Of a DNA stretch of 64,000 nucleotides, positions 50,653 through 62,991 are shown piece after piece (within the stretch, counting starts at the first letter, position 1; every line of letters starts with the position of its first letter). The position numbers were made by a program, and so were the translations under genes. Location: positions 2,046,001-2,110,000 of the forward strand of contig NZ_CP123990.1 in the NCBI RefSeq assembly GCF_029919115.1, in the 5' to 3' direction. The notes under the pieces were generated by a model. That model saw only the letters and a program-made list of their open reading frames with translations, was not told the DNA's origin and made no database searches. The DNA comes from Variovorax paradoxus. GTDB lineage: Bacteria; Pseudomonadota; Gammaproteobacteria; Burkholderiales; Burkholderiaceae_C.

Positions 50653-51894
50653 GTGAAGTTCGCTCTGAAAATCGCTACCGCAGCCATCCTTGCCGCAAGT
50701 GCCACAGGCGCCCTGGCCCAGAAGGGTGAAACCGTCAAGATCGCGTGGCTCGATCCGCTCTCGGGCCTCATGGCCGCGGTCGGCACCAACCAGCTCAAGA
50801 CCTTCCAGTTCCTGGCCGAAGAATTCAACAAGAAGAACGCGGCCGGCGTGAAGTTCGAAGTCATCGGCATCGACAACAAGCTCAGCCCGCAAGAAACCAC
50901 CGCTGCGCTGCGCTCCGCCATGGACCAGGGCGCACGCTACGTGGTGCAGGGCAACGGCTCGGGCCCCGCGCTCGCCATCATCGACGCGCTCGAAAAGCAC
51001 AACGCCCGCAACCCGGGCAAAGAAGTGCTGTACATCAACTACGCGGCGGTCGACCCCGACCTCACCAACAGCAAGTGCAGCTACTGGCACTTCCGCCTCG
51101 ACGCAGACACCTCCATGAAGATGGAAGCGCTGACCACCTTCATGAAGGACCAGCCGGACATCAAGAAGGTCTACCTGATCAACCAGAACTACTCGCACGG
51201 CCAGCAGGTCTCGAAGTTCGCGAAGGACAACCTCAAGGCCAAGCGCCCCGACGTGGAAGTGGTCGGCGACGACCTGCACCCGCTTGCGCAGGTGCGCGAC
51301 TTTGCGCCGTACATCGCCAAGATCAAGGCTTCGGGCGCCGACACCGTCATTACCGGCAACTGGGGCTCCGACTTGGCGCTGCTCATCAAGTCGGCCAACG
51401 ACTCGGGCCTGAACGTCAAGTTCTATACCTACTACGCCGTCACCAATGGCACGCCAACCGCCATGGGCGCGGCCTCCGACGGCAAGGTCTACCAGGTGGG
51501 CTACAGCCACTACAACGCGCCGGGCCCGGTCCAACCGCTCATGGGCGAGTTCAAGAAGCGCTTCAACGACGACATGTACACCACCGACATCTACACGGTG
51601 TACGCCATGCTGAGCGAAGCCTTCGTGCGCACCAAGTCGACCGAGCCGGTCAAGGTTGCGGCTGCCATGGAAGGCATGAAGTTCAAGAGCTTCAACGGCG
51701 ACGTCGAAATGCGCAAGGCCGATCACCAGCTGCAGCAGGGCCTGTGGATCACGCGCTGGCAAAAGGCCGACGCCAAGAACCCGTACAGCCCCGAAAACAC
51801 CGGCTACACGCTGGCACCGGTCAAATACTACGAGGCGTATGTCTCGAGCACGCCCACGTCGTGCCAGATGAAGCGGCCCGGCGGCGCCTCGTGA
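50653..51894 (+). CDS. Branched-chain-type ABC transporter binding protein, copy 2
   Basis: Paralogue of the preceding gene, 413 aa, with a GTG start after CAGGAGATATAGATC. Signal peptide MKFALKIATAAILAASATGALAQ. The mature N-terminus KGETVKIAWLDPLSGLMAAVGTNQLKTFQFLAEEFNKKNAAG and most of the core are shared with copy 1; they differ mainly in YYAVTNGTPTAMGAASDGKVYQVGYSHYNAPGPVQPLMGEF, near the ligand cleft, suggesting a different ligand preference. It is followed by a terminator and then livH, so it is the likely main binding protein of the transporter. Confidence 0.9.
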   Translation: MKFALKIATAAILAASATGALAQKGETVKIAWLDPLSGLMAAVGTNQLKTFQFLAEEFNKKNAAGVKFEVIGIDNKLSPQETTAALRSAMDQGARYVVQGNGSGPALAIIDALEKHNARNPGKEVLYINYAAVDPDLTNSKCSYWHFRLDADTSMKMEALTTFMKDQPDIKKVYLINQNYSHGQQVSKFAKDNLKAKRPDVEVVGDDLHPLAQVRDFAPYIAKIKASGADTVITGNWGSDLALLIKSANDSGLNVKFYTYYAVTNGTPTAMGAASDGKVYQVGYSHYNAPGPVQPLMGEFKKRFNDDMYTTDIYTVYAMLSEAFVRTKSTEPVKVAAAMEGMKFKSFNGDVEMRKADHQLQQGLWITRWQKADAKNPYSPENTGYTLAPVKYYEAYVSSTPTSCQMKRPGGAS

Positions 51895-51917
51895 CCGCTT
51901 CGGTCGCCTGACCGGTC

Positions 51918-51953
51918 GAGGCCCGACTTCAACACTCGGGCCTCTTTCTTTTT
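51918..51953 (+). terminator. Intrinsic terminator between binding protein and livH
   Basis: GAGGCCCGA (51918-51926) pairs with TCGGGCCTC (51936-51944), a perfect 9-bp stem, followed by TTTCTTTTT. Partial read-through would give far more binding protein than membrane subunits. Confidence 0.88.
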
Positions 51954-51971
51954 CACGCACCCGAAAGACCG

Positions 51972-52925
51972 ATGAACGTCGAATTCTTCGTCATCTCGCT
52001 GCTGAACGGCGTGAGCTACGGCTTGCTGCTGTTCATGCTGAGCTCTGGCCTAACGCTGATCTTCAGCATGATGGGCGTGCTCAACTTTGCGCACGCCAGC
52101 TTCTACATGCTCGGCGCCTACATTGCCTACACGCTGTCGGGCATCATCGGCTTCTGGCCGGCGCTGTTCATTGCGCCGCTGCTGGTAGGCCTTTTGGGCG
52201 CTGCGTTCGAGCGCTACAGCCTGCGCCGGGTCCACAAGTTCGGCCACGTGCCCGAGCTGCTCGTGACCTTCGGCCTGTCTTACCTCATCCTCGAAGTGGT
52301 GCAGCTTGCCTGGGGCCGCTCCACCGTGCCCTACGGCCTGCCGCCGCAGCTGCAGGGGCCGCTTTTCTCGCTGTACGGCACGCAATTTCCCAAGTCCCGC
52401 TCGTTCATCATGCTGGTGGCGGTGCTCATGCTCATCTCGGTGTGGCTGCTGCTCACGCGCACCCGCATCGGCCTGGTCATCCAGGCGGCGCTCAAGCACC
52501 CGGACATGGTCGAGGCGCTGGGCCACAACGTACCGCGCGTGTTCATGCTGGTGTTCGGCGGCGGCGCCGCGCTCGCGGGCCTGGCGGGCGTGGTGGGCGG
52601 CAACACCTACGTGACCGAGCCGGCAATGGCGGCCTCGGTCGGCTCCATCATCTTCGTGGTGGTGGTGGTCGGCGGCATGGGGTCGCTGGCGGGGGCGTTT
52701 CTGGCGTCGCTGCTCATTGGCATCATCCAGACCTTTGCGGTGGCCATGGACCAGTCGCTGGCCACGGGCCTGCGCGCCATCGGCATGACCGTGACAGACC
52801 AGACCTTCGGCTACGAGCTGCTCAAGCTCACGATCTCGCAGGTTGCGCCGATCCTGCCGTACCTGTTCCTGGTGCTGATCCTCATCTTCAGGCCCAAGGG
52901 TCTTCTTGGAACCCGGGAGGACTGA
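51972..52925 (+). CDS. livH: Branched-chain-type ABC transporter permease LivH
   Basis: Permease of 317 aa with about eight membrane segments. N-terminal FVISLLNGVSYGLLLFMLSSGLTLIFSMMGVLNFAHASFYMLGAYIAY is a LivH hallmark, as are GRSTVPYGLP and the C-terminal VVVVVGGMGSLAGAFLASLLIGIIQTFAV. The gene is the first membrane component after the terminator at 51918-51953. livM follows 4 bases after the stop. Confidence 0.93.
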   Translation: MNVEFFVISLLNGVSYGLLLFMLSSGLTLIFSMMGVLNFAHASFYMLGAYIAYTLSGIIGFWPALFIAPLLVGLLGAAFERYSLRRVHKFGHVPELLVTFGLSYLILEVVQLAWGRSTVPYGLPPQLQGPLFSLYGTQFPKSRSFIMLVAVLMLISVWLLLTRTRIGLVIQAALKHPDMVEALGHNVPRVFMLVFGGGAALAGLAGVVGGNTYVTEPAMAASVGSIIFVVVVVGGMGSLAGAFLASLLIGIIQTFAVAMDQSLATGLRAIGMTVTDQTFGYELLKLTISQVAPILPYLFLVLILIFRPKGLLGTRED

Positions 52926-52929
52926 CGCC

Positions 52930-54237
52930 ATGACCACAGCAACTTCTACACAGTACTACCGCTTCAAGCCCTGGAACATCGGGCGCTACCTGGTCTGGAC
53001 GCTCTTCGCCATCGTGCTGATCGTCTCGCCGCTTTTGTTCAAGAGCAGCCTGGCACTCACCATGCTCTCGCAGATGGGCTATCTCATCATCATCTGCCTG
53101 AGCTACAACATCCTGCTGGGGCAGGGCGGCATGCTGAGCTTCGGCCACGCGGTGTATGTCGGCCTCGGTTCGTTCCTGGCCATTCATGCAATGAACATGG
53201 GCGCAAAGGGCGGCCTGCAGATTCCGCTGGTGCTCATCCCGCTGGTGGGTGGCCTGGCCGGCATGTTCTTCGCGGTGATCTTCGGCTTTGTGACCACCAA
53301 GAAGTCGGGCACCACCTTCGCGATGATCACCATGGGCATCGGCGAACTGGTGGCCTCCATGGCGCTGATGTTCCCGAGCTTCTTCGGCGGCGAAGGCGGC
53401 ATTACCACCGACCGCGTGTACGGCCCGACCTTCTTCGGCTTCAACTTCGGTCCGCAGATCCAGGTGTACTACCTGATTGCCGCGTATTGCTTCGTTTGCA
53501 CCGCGCTGATGTATGCCTTTACCGGCACGCCGCTCGGCCGCATGCTGAATGCGGTGCGCGACAACCCGGAGCGCGTCGAGTTCATCGGCTACAACACGCA
53601 GCGCGTGCGCTACTTCGCGTTCATCATCGCGGGCTTCTTCGCAGGCATTGGCGGCGGCCTGGCCTCGATCAACTTCGAGATCGTGAACGCGGCCGACAGC
53701 CTCAACGCCATCCGCTCGGGCGGCTACCTGCTGTTTACCTTCCTTGGCGGCGCAGTGTTCTTCTTCGGGCCGATCATCGGTGCGATTCTGCTGGTGTTCG
53801 CGTCGATCCTGCTGTCCGAACTGTCGAAGGCCTGGCAGCTGTACTTCGGCCTGGTGTTCGTGTTCATGGTGATGTTTGCGCCCGGCGGCATTGCAAGCCT
53901 GGTGATGATGAACCTGCGCGTTGCCAAGTTCGGCAAGTTCGACCGCTTCTGGCTGCTGTACCTCGCGCTCGCCGTGGCGCTGGTGCCGGTGGTCATCGGG
54001 GCGGCTGCGCTCATCGAAATGATCTACCACATCCAGCTGAATGCAGCGATGGGGCCGACGCTGAACTTCTTCGGTGTGGCGCTCGACACCGCCGGCGTGG
54101 GCAGCTGGCTCGGCGCCGTGGCCATCCTGGCCCTGGGCCTGGGTGCGCTCGAGGTGGCGCGACGCCGCTTCGTGCGCGTGTGGGGCCAGGCGCAAGAAGA
54201 AATCGAAGCAGAAATCAAACGTCGGGAGGCGGCGTAA
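52930..54237 (+). CDS. livM: Branched-chain-type ABC transporter permease LivM
   Basis: Second permease, 435 aa, longer than typical LivM. Core features: LSYNILLGQGGMLSFGHAVYVGLGSFLAIHAMN, FAMITMGIGELVASMALMFPSFFGGEGGITTDRV and GGYLLFTFLGGAVFFFGPIIGAILLVFASILLSEL. The extra C-terminus (about 380-435) holds one or two added hydrophobic segments and a charged tail. The stop directly abuts the livG start. Start chosen at 52930 (MTTATSTQYYRFKPWN). Confidence 0.92.
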   Translation: MTTATSTQYYRFKPWNIGRYLVWTLFAIVLIVSPLLFKSSLALTMLSQMGYLIIICLSYNILLGQGGMLSFGHAVYVGLGSFLAIHAMNMGAKGGLQIPLVLIPLVGGLAGMFFAVIFGFVTTKKSGTTFAMITMGIGELVASMALMFPSFFGGEGGITTDRVYGPTFFGFNFGPQIQVYYLIAAYCFVCTALMYAFTGTPLGRMLNAVRDNPERVEFIGYNTQRVRYFAFIIAGFFAGIGGGLASINFEIVNAADSLNAIRSGGYLLFTFLGGAVFFFGPIIGAILLVFASILLSELSKAWQLYFGLVFVFMVMFAPGGIASLVMMNLRVAKFGKFDRFWLLYLALAVALVPVVIGAAALIEMIYHIQLNAAMGPTLNFFGVALDTAGVGSWLGAVAILALGLGALEVARRRFVRVWGQAQEEIEAEIKRREAA

Positions 54238-55014
54238 ATGAGCGCGCAACATGCACTGGAACTGAAGGCGCTGCGCAAGAATTTCGGCAAGACCGAGATC
54301 ATCCGCGGCGTCGACCTCGCGGTGAACGCCGGCGAGCGCGTGGCCATCATCGGCCCCAACGGGGCGGGCAAGTCGACGCTCTTCAACCTGATCAGCGGGC
54401 GCCTTGCGCCCACCAGCGGCGAGGTGCTCTTGAACGGCGAGCGCATCGACGGCAAGAAGCCGTATGAGATCAACCGGCTGGGCCTTTCGCGCAGCTTCCA
54501 GATCACCAACATCTTCCCCAAGCTGAGCGTGTTCGAGAACCTGCGCTGCGGCGTGCTGTGGAGCCTGGGCTACAAGTACACCTTCCTTCGCTTTCTCTCC
54601 AACCTGGACGATGCCAATGCGCGCACCGAAGAGCTCATCAAGCAGATCGGCCTGGAGCGCAAGCGCGACGTGCACGCGGTAAACCTCACCTATGCCGAGC
54701 AGCGCGCGCTCGAAATTGGCGTAACCATTGCGGGCGGTGCCAACGTCATCTTGCTGGACGAACCCACGGCGGGCATGAGCAAGACCGAGACCTCGCATTT
54801 CATCTCGCTCATCAAGCACGTCACGGTCGGCAAGACGCTGCTCACGGTGGAGCACGACATGGGCGTGGTCTTCGGCCTGGCCGACAAGATTGCGGTGGTG
54901 GTGTATGGCGAAGTCATCGCCTTCGACACGCCGGCCGCAGTGCGTGCGAATGCGCGCGTGCAAGAGGCTTACCTCGGCTCTTCGGTAGCCGATGCTCAAG
55001 GCCAGGGACACTGA
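54238..55014 (+). CDS. livG: Branched-chain-type ABC transporter ATPase LivG
   Basis: ATP-binding subunit of 258 aa. Walker A is GPNGAGKST, then FPKLSVFENLRCG, signature region LTYAEQRALEIGVTIAGG (a variant of LSYGEQR), Walker B VILLDEPTAGMS and the switch histidine VEHDMGVV. All catalytic residues appear intact, including the Walker A lysine. It directly follows livM and precedes livF by one base. Confidence 0.93.
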   Translation: MSAQHALELKALRKNFGKTEIIRGVDLAVNAGERVAIIGPNGAGKSTLFNLISGRLAPTSGEVLLNGERIDGKKPYEINRLGLSRSFQITNIFPKLSVFENLRCGVLWSLGYKYTFLRFLSNLDDANARTEELIKQIGLERKRDVHAVNLTYAEQRALEIGVTIAGGANVILLDEPTAGMSKTETSHFISLIKHVTVGKTLLTVEHDMGVVFGLADKIAVVVYGEVIAFDTPAAVRANARVQEAYLGSSVADAQGQGH

Positions 55015-55015
55015 C

Positions 55016-55711
55016 ATGCTGAAGCTTCACGACATTCACGCCTACTACGGCAAGAGCCATGTGCTGCATGGTGTTTCCTTCGAGGTTGGCGCCGGCGAGA
55101 TCGTTGCGCTCCTGGGCCGCAACGGCTCGGGCCGCTCGACCACCGCCAAGGCCATCATGGGCCTGGTGCATGCCGAAGGCACGCTGCGCTGGAAGGAGCA
55201 GGACATCCTGCGCAAGAAGGCCTACGAAATCGCGCACCTCGGCATCGGCTACGTGCCCGAGAACCGCGATATCTTTCCCAAGCTCACGGTGCACCAGAAC
55301 CTGCTGCTCGGGCAAAAGGGTTCGGGCAAGGGCAGCCGCTGGTCCTTCGACGACATGTACGGCATGTTCCCGCGCCTGAAGGAACGCCAGCACACCGAGG
55401 CCGGCGTGCTTTCGGGCGGCGAGCAGCAGATGCTCACGCTGTGCCGCACGCTCATGGGCGACCCCGACCTCATCATCATCGACGAGCCGACCGAAGGCCT
55501 TGCGCCGAAGATCGTCGAACTGGTGGGGCAGTACCTCAAGACGCTCAAGGACAAGGGCATTTCGGTGCTGCTGATCGAGCAGAAGCTCACCATTGCGATG
55601 CAGATCTCCGACCGTGCGCTGGTCATGGGCCACGGCAGCATCGTTTTCGACGGAACGCCCGACAGCCTGCGCGCCGACGCCACCACCCGCAAAGAGTGGC
55701 TCGAGGTCTGA
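55016..55711 (+). CDS. livF: Branched-chain-type ABC transporter ATPase LivF with Walker A Lys-to-Arg change
   Basis: ATP-binding subunit of 231 aa. The Walker A region reads G-R-N-G-S-G-R-S-T-T, where residue 40 is Arg (codon CGC at 55133-55135) instead of the invariant Lys. The signature LSGGEQQ, Walker B LIIIDEPTEGLAP and H-loop-like LLIEQK are present; the last has Gln rather than His, as usual in LivF. A GKST lysine is normally required for hydrolysis, so this half-site may be degenerate and the transporter asymmetric. The gene ends at a strong hairpin terminator. Confidence 0.93.
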   Translation: MLKLHDIHAYYGKSHVLHGVSFEVGAGEIVALLGRNGSGRSTTAKAIMGLVHAEGTLRWKEQDILRKKAYEIAHLGIGYVPENRDIFPKLTVHQNLLLGQKGSGKGSRWSFDDMYGMFPRLKERQHTEAGVLSGGEQQMLTLCRTLMGDPDLIIIDEPTEGLAPKIVELVGQYLKTLKDKGISVLLIEQKLTIAMQISDRALVMGHGSIVFDGTPDSLRADATTRKEWLEV

Positions 55712-55722
55712 AGAAGCCCTCC

Positions 55723-55754
55723 GAGGATCCGGGCCGCGCCCCGGATCCTCTTGT
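55723..55754 (+). terminator. Terminator after livF
   Basis: A perfect 11-bp stem (55723-55733 with 55740-55750, 6-base loop) followed by TTGT. Closes the liv unit. Confidence 0.75.
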
Positions 55755-55808
55755 CCCAACAGCGACTGCGTGCCATTGTTGAGCCACGCGAAACGCCTAG
55801 AATCCCTC

Positions 55809-55832
55809 GAAAAAGAACACTCGTGCTTTTTC
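55809..55832. promoter_or_regulatory. Inverted repeat GAAAAAG-N10-CTTTTTC before the hydratase/dehydrogenase gene
   Basis: Perfect 7-base arms (55809-55815 and 55826-55832) in an AT-rich leader, 31 bases before the ATG at 55864. Candidate operator; downstream T-rich tract runs to 55840. Confidence 0.4.
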
Positions 55833-55863
55833 TTCTTTTTCTTCACACACCAAGGAACGCAGC

Positions 55864-57969
55864 ATGACGGCTGAATACAAAGTGCTCGGCGATGTCGCCG
55901 TGATCACACTGACCAACCCGCCGGTCAACGGTCTCGGTTTCTCGACCCGCATCGGCATTACCGATGGCCTGTCGAAGGCCAATGCCGACGACGCCGTCAA
56001 GGCCATCGTCATCACCGGCGCCGGCAAGGCGTTCTCTGGCGGCGCAGACATCAAGGAGTTCGGCACGCCCAAGGCACTGCAAGAGCCCAACCTGCTGAGC
56101 GTGATCCTCGCACTCGAGGCTTCGCCCAAGCCCATCGTCGCGGCCATTCATTCGGTGTGCATGGGCGGCGGCCTCGAGCTGGCGCTGGGTTGCCACTACC
56201 GCGTGGCGGCTCCTGGCACCAGCATTGCGCTGCCCGAAGTCAAGCTGGGCCTCATTCCGGGCGCCGGCGGCACGCAGCGCCTACCGCGCGTGCTGGGCGT
56301 GGAAACCGCGCTCAACATGATCGTGAGCGGCGAGCCGGTCAAGAGCGAACTGCTCGCCAGCCTGCCGGGCCAGAAGCTGTTCGACAGGCTCGCAGCCTCG
56401 CCTGAATCGGTGTTCGAAGAAGCCGTGGCCTTTGCCAAGAGCGTGGCCGGCAAGACCGGCGACGCATTGCCGCTGGTGCGCAACCTTCCGTGCAAGCATC
56501 CGCAGGGCGATGCGTACTTCCAGTTTGCCAAGAACATGGTGGGCGGCATGTCGAAGAACTACCCCGCGCCGCTGCAGTGCGTGGAGGCCGTGCAGGCCGC
56601 CACCAAGATGAAGTTCGACGCAGGCATGGCCGAAGAGCGCCGCATCTTCACATCGCTGATGTTCACGCCCGAGTCGCTCGCGCTGCGCCACCTGTTCATG
56701 GCCGAGCGTGCGGCCTCCAAGATTCCCGACGTGGCCGACGACACGCCCAAGCGCGAGATCAAGTCGGTCGGCGTGATCGGCGCCGGCACCATGGGCGGCG
56801 GCATTTCGATGAACTTTTTGAACGCGGGCATCCCCGTCAAGATTCTCGAGATGAAGCAGGAAGCGCTCGACCGCGGCATTGCCACCATCAAGAAGAACTA
56901 CGAATCGCAGATCAAGAAGGGCAAGCTCAAGCAGGACAAGTACGAGCAGCGCATGGCGCTCTTGAGCACCACGCTGAGCTACGACGACCTGAAGGACGCC
57001 GACCTGATCATCGAAGCCGTGTTCGAGGAACTCGGCGTGAAGGAGAAGGTGTTCAAGGAGCTCGACCGCGTCGCCAAGAAGGGCGCCATCCTGGCTTCGA
57101 ACACCTCCACGCTCGACGTCGACAAGATCGCATCGTTCACCGAGCGTCCGCAAGACGTCGTCGGCATGCACTTCTTCAGCCCCGCCAACGTGATGAAGCT
57201 GCTCGAAGTGGTGCGCGGCAAGCAAACGGGCAAGGATGTTCTGGCCACCGTCATGGACATCGGCAAGAAGATCAAGAAGACGGCCGTGGTCTCGGGCGTG
57301 TGCGACGGCTTCATCGGCAACCGCATGATCGAGCAGTACTCGCGCCAGGCGGGCTTTCTGCTCGACGAAGGCGCCACGCCGCAGCAGGTCGACAAGGCCA
57401 TCGAGAAGTTCGGCTTTGCCATGGGTCCGTTCCGCATGGGCGACCTGGCCGGCAACGACATCGGCTGGGCCATTCGCAAGCGCCGCGCCGTGGAGCATCC
57501 GAACATGAAGTACAGCCGCACGGCCGACAAGCTGTGCGAACTGGGCCGCTTCGGCCAGAAGACCGGGGCAGGGTGGTACGACTACCAAGCCGGCAAGCGC
57601 GATGCGATTCCGTCGGACCTGGTCAACAAGATGATCGAAGACCACCGCAAGGAAATGGGCATCACGCCGCGCAAGATTTCCGACGAAGAAATCGTGCAGC
57701 GCCTGGTGTATGCGCTGGTCAACGAAGGCGCGCACATCCTGGAAGACGGCATTGCCTCGAAGGCGGGCGACATCGACATGGTGTACCTCACCGGCTATGG
57801 CTTCCCGATCTGGCGCGGCGGCCCGATGCACTACGCATCGCAGGTCGGCCTGTACAACGTGGCCGAAACCATGAAGCGCTTTGCCAAGAACCCGCGCGAC
57901 GACGCCGAGTTCTGGCAGCCCGCGCCGCTGATCCAGAAGCTGGTGGCCGAAGGCAAGTCCTTCAGCTGA
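55864..57969 (+). CDS. Bifunctional enoyl-CoA hydratase / 3-hydroxyacyl-CoA dehydrogenase
   Basis: Beta-oxidation enzyme of 701 aa. The crotonase domain (residues 1-190) has VINPPVNGL-like start, [15 protein letters not shown] (oxyanion hole) and [15 protein letters not shown]. The NAD domain begins near 295 with [12 protein letters not shown], and the catalytic histidine is in [11 protein letters not shown] second C-terminal 3HCDH repeat ends the protein. It resembles the peroxisomal-type bifunctional enzyme and FadJ-like proteins rather than FadB. AAGGAACGCAGC gives a ribosome-binding site. It starts a new unit after the liv terminator. Confidence 0.94.
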   Translation: MTAEYKVLGDVAVITLTNPPVNGLGFSTRIGITDGLSKANADDAVKAIVITGAGKAFSGGADIKEFGTPKALQEPNLLSVILALEASPKPIVAAIHSVCMGGGLELALGCHYRVAAPGTSIALPEVKLGLIPGAGGTQRLPRVLGVETALNMIVSGEPVKSELLASLPGQKLFDRLAASPESVFEEAVAFAKSVAGKTGDALPLVRNLPCKHPQGDAYFQFAKNMVGGMSKNYPAPLQCVEAVQAATKMKFDAGMAEERRIFTSLMFTPESLALRHLFMAERAASKIPDVADDTPKREIKSVGVIGAGTMGGGISMNFLNAGIPVKILEMKQEALDRGIATIKKNYESQIKKGKLKQDKYEQRMALLSTTLSYDDLKDADLIIEAVFEELGVKEKVFKELDRVAKKGAILASNTSTLDVDKIASFTERPQDVVGMHFFSPANVMKLLEVVRGKQTGKDVLATVMDIGKKIKKTAVVSGVCDGFIGNRMIEQYSRQAGFLLDEGATPQQVDKAIEKFGFAMGPFRMGDLAGNDIGWAIRKRRAVEHPNMKYSRTADKLCELGRFGQKTGAGWYDYQAGKRDAIPSDLVNKMIEDHRKEMGITPRKISDEEIVQRLVYALVNEGAHILEDGIASKAGDIDMVYLTGYGFPIWRGGPMHYASQVGLYNVAETMKRFAKNPRDDAEFWQPAPLIQKLVAEGKSFS

Positions 57970-57989
57970 TACGGGAAGCCTGACCGCCC

Positions 57990-59465
57990 ATGTTGAAACG
58001 CATCTTTCTCGGGCTGCTGCTGGTGCTTGTGGTGCTTGTGGCAGCCGTGGCGGTCAATACCTGGCGCACGCCGTCGCAGCAACTGGCGGCAGCGCCCGCT
58101 CCCAAGCTCGAGATGGACGTGCAGGCCGCCGCCACGCGGCTGGCGGGCGCAATTCCGATCCGCACCGTTTCCAGCCTTGACGATCCGGCCGCCAACCTGG
58201 CCGAGTTCGACAAGCTGCACGCCTACCTGGAGCAGCAGTTCCCCAAGGTCCACGCCACCCTCAAGAAGGAAGTGGTGGGCCAGAAGGCGCTGCTCTACAC
58301 ATGGGCCGGCACCGATGCGGCGGCCAAACCCATCGCGCTGATGGCGCACCAGGACATGGTGCCGATTGCGCCCGGCACCGAAAAGGCCTGGGCCGTCGAT
58401 CCCTTTGCCGGCGAGATCAAGGACGGCTTTGTCTGGGGCCGCGGCACGCTCGACAACAAGAGCAACCTGTTCGCTCAGATGGAAGCCATCGAGCTGCTGA
58501 TTGCGAGCGGCTTCAAGCCCAGGCAGACCGTCTACCTCGTGATGGGCGATGACGAAGAGGTGAGCGGCCTGCGCGGTGCGCGGCCGATTGCCGAACTGCT
58601 CAAGTCGCGCAACGTGCGGCTGGACTGGGTGCTCGACGAGGGCCTGCTGATCCTCGACGGCGTGCTGCCCGGCCTTTCGAAGCCGGCCGCGCTCATCGGC
58701 CTGGCCGAGAAGGGCTACGGCACCTTTTTTCTTTCGCTCGACACGGCCCCCGGCCATTCGTCGATGCCGCCGCAGCGCAGCGCCATCGGCAGCATGAGCG
58801 CAGCGCTCGCGCGGCTCGAGGGCGATCCCATGCCCGGCGGCATCAAAGGCGTGGCCGCCCAGATGTTCGGCGCACTCGCGCCCGAGATGAGCGGCGTCAA
58901 CCGCGTGATGCTTTCCAACCTGTGGCTCACAGAGCCGCTGGTGCGCAGCCAGCTCCAGAAGAGCCCGAGCAGCAACGCCATGCTGCGCACGACCACCGCG
59001 CTCACCATCGTGCGCGCCGGCAACAAGGACAACGTGCTGCCCGGCCGGGCCGAGGCGGCGGTCAACTTCCGCATCCTGCCGGGCGACACGATCGACAGCG
59101 TGGAAGCGCACTTGCGCACGGCGCTCGGCAACGACGAGATCAAGATCAAGCGCTATCCGGGCAACTCCGAGCCTTCGCCCGTGTCGCCGACCGACAGCAC
59201 CGGCTACCGTGCCATCCAGCAGGCGGTGCGACAGTCGTTCCCCGACGTGGTGGTGGCGCCCGGCCTCATGACGGCCGCCACCGATTCGCGCCACTTCAGC
59301 CTTGTGAGCGACGCCGTCTACCGCTTTTCGCCTTTCCGCATGAAGAGCGAAGACCTGGCGCGCTTCCACGGCAACAACGAACGCCTGGCCATCTCCAACT
59401 ACGGCGAGATGATCGGCTTCTATCACCAGCTCCTGCGCAACACCAACGCTGCGCCGGCGCAATGA
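57990..59465 (+). CDS. M20 family metallopeptidase (PM20D1-like)
   Basis: Zinc-dependent exopeptidase or N-acyl-amino-acid hydrolase, 491 aa. An N-terminal membrane segment (residues 5-24) anchors it, with the catalytic domain outside the membrane. Metal and catalytic residues appear in [26 protein letters not shown], and a C-terminal F-H-G-N-N-E-R. The dimerisation domain lies at about 240-370. PM20D1-type enzymes form and split N-acyl amino acids, which could link the fatty-acid genes and the amino-acid-type transporter; this is inference. It follows the preceding gene by 20 bases. Confidence 0.86.
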   Translation: MLKRIFLGLLLVLVVLVAAVAVNTWRTPSQQLAAAPAPKLEMDVQAAATRLAGAIPIRTVSSLDDPAANLAEFDKLHAYLEQQFPKVHATLKKEVVGQKALLYTWAGTDAAAKPIALMAHQDMVPIAPGTEKAWAVDPFAGEIKDGFVWGRGTLDNKSNLFAQMEAIELLIASGFKPRQTVYLVMGDDEEVSGLRGARPIAELLKSRNVRLDWVLDEGLLILDGVLPGLSKPAALIGLAEKGYGTFFLSLDTAPGHSSMPPQRSAIGSMSAALARLEGDPMPGGIKGVAAQMFGALAPEMSGVNRVMLSNLWLTEPLVRSQLQKSPSSNAMLRTTTALTIVRAGNKDNVLPGRAEAAVNFRILPGDTIDSVEAHLRTALGNDEIKIKRYPGNSEPSPVSPTDSTGYRAIQQAVRQSFPDVVVAPGLMTAATDSRHFSLVSDAVYRFSPFRMKSEDLARFHGNNERLAISNYGEMIGFYHQLLRNTNAAPAQ

Positions 59466-59508
59466 CGACCACGACTTCTTTTCCCTTCCATCTTCAAAGG
59501 ACCTCACC

Positions 59509-60684
<1,176 letters not shown>

Positions 60685-60726
60685 CTCTCCCCCAGTCTGC
60701 GGCGCACTTCGTGTCGCCTCCGCCAA

Positions 60727-60778
60727 CCCCCTTCCGGGGGCAACACCAGCGGACCGGCAAAGCCGGTTCCGCGGTGTT
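60727..60778. repeat. Compound hairpin, probable dispersed intergenic repeat
   Basis: Two adjacent hairpins: CCCCC-TTCC-GGGGG (60727-60740), and a 16-bp stem with two single-base bulges and an AAA loop (60742-60778; arms AACACC/GGTGTT, GCGG/CCGC, ACCGGC/GCCGGT). It fills the thiolase/acyl-CoA dehydrogenase spacer. The structure is that of REP-like elements common in Comamonadaceae spacers. Confidence 0.55.
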
Positions 60779-60854
60779 CCACGAACGGGCCTGGCTTCGC
60801 CGGCCGACGAGCGCTACCGGTCGAAGTCTGTAGCCTCAACACCGAGATCCGATC

Positions 60855-62708
<1,854 letters not shown>

Positions 62709-62710
62709 TA

Positions 62711-62950
62711 ATGGCCAACGCCGCCCCAAACAACAACACCCCCAACCCCGTCAAGCCACCCAAGCCGCACGCGCGGCTAGAGAAGTGGATCTGGATCCTG
62801 ATCTACGGCGGCCTGTTTCTCGTGATCCTCGGCATTGCCACCGGCCGCACCGAACCGGCGATCGGCTGGTCGATGGCCGTGCCCGGCGGGGTGGTCGCGC
62901 TTGTGGGCGTCGTGCTCATCTATGTGCGCTCGCGCCTGGGCGACAAGTAG
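62711..62950 (+). CDS. Small two-helix membrane protein
   Basis: A 79-aa hypothetical protein. The first 24 residues are Asn/Pro-rich (NNNTPNPVKPPKPHARLEKW), followed by two hydrophobic helices (about 25-44, IWILIYGGLFLVILGIA, and 52-71) and a short basic tail. It starts 2 bases after the dehydrogenase stop and is translated in the same operon. Conserved small membrane proteins like this occur beside acyl-CoA dehydrogenases in this group; function unknown. Confidence 0.75.
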   Translation: MANAAPNNNTPNPVKPPKPHARLEKWIWILIYGGLFLVILGIATGRTEPAIGWSMAVPGGVVALVGVVLIYVRSRLGDK

Positions 62951-62991
62951 CACGCATCTCTTCTGAACATCGTGAATATCGGAGACACCCA

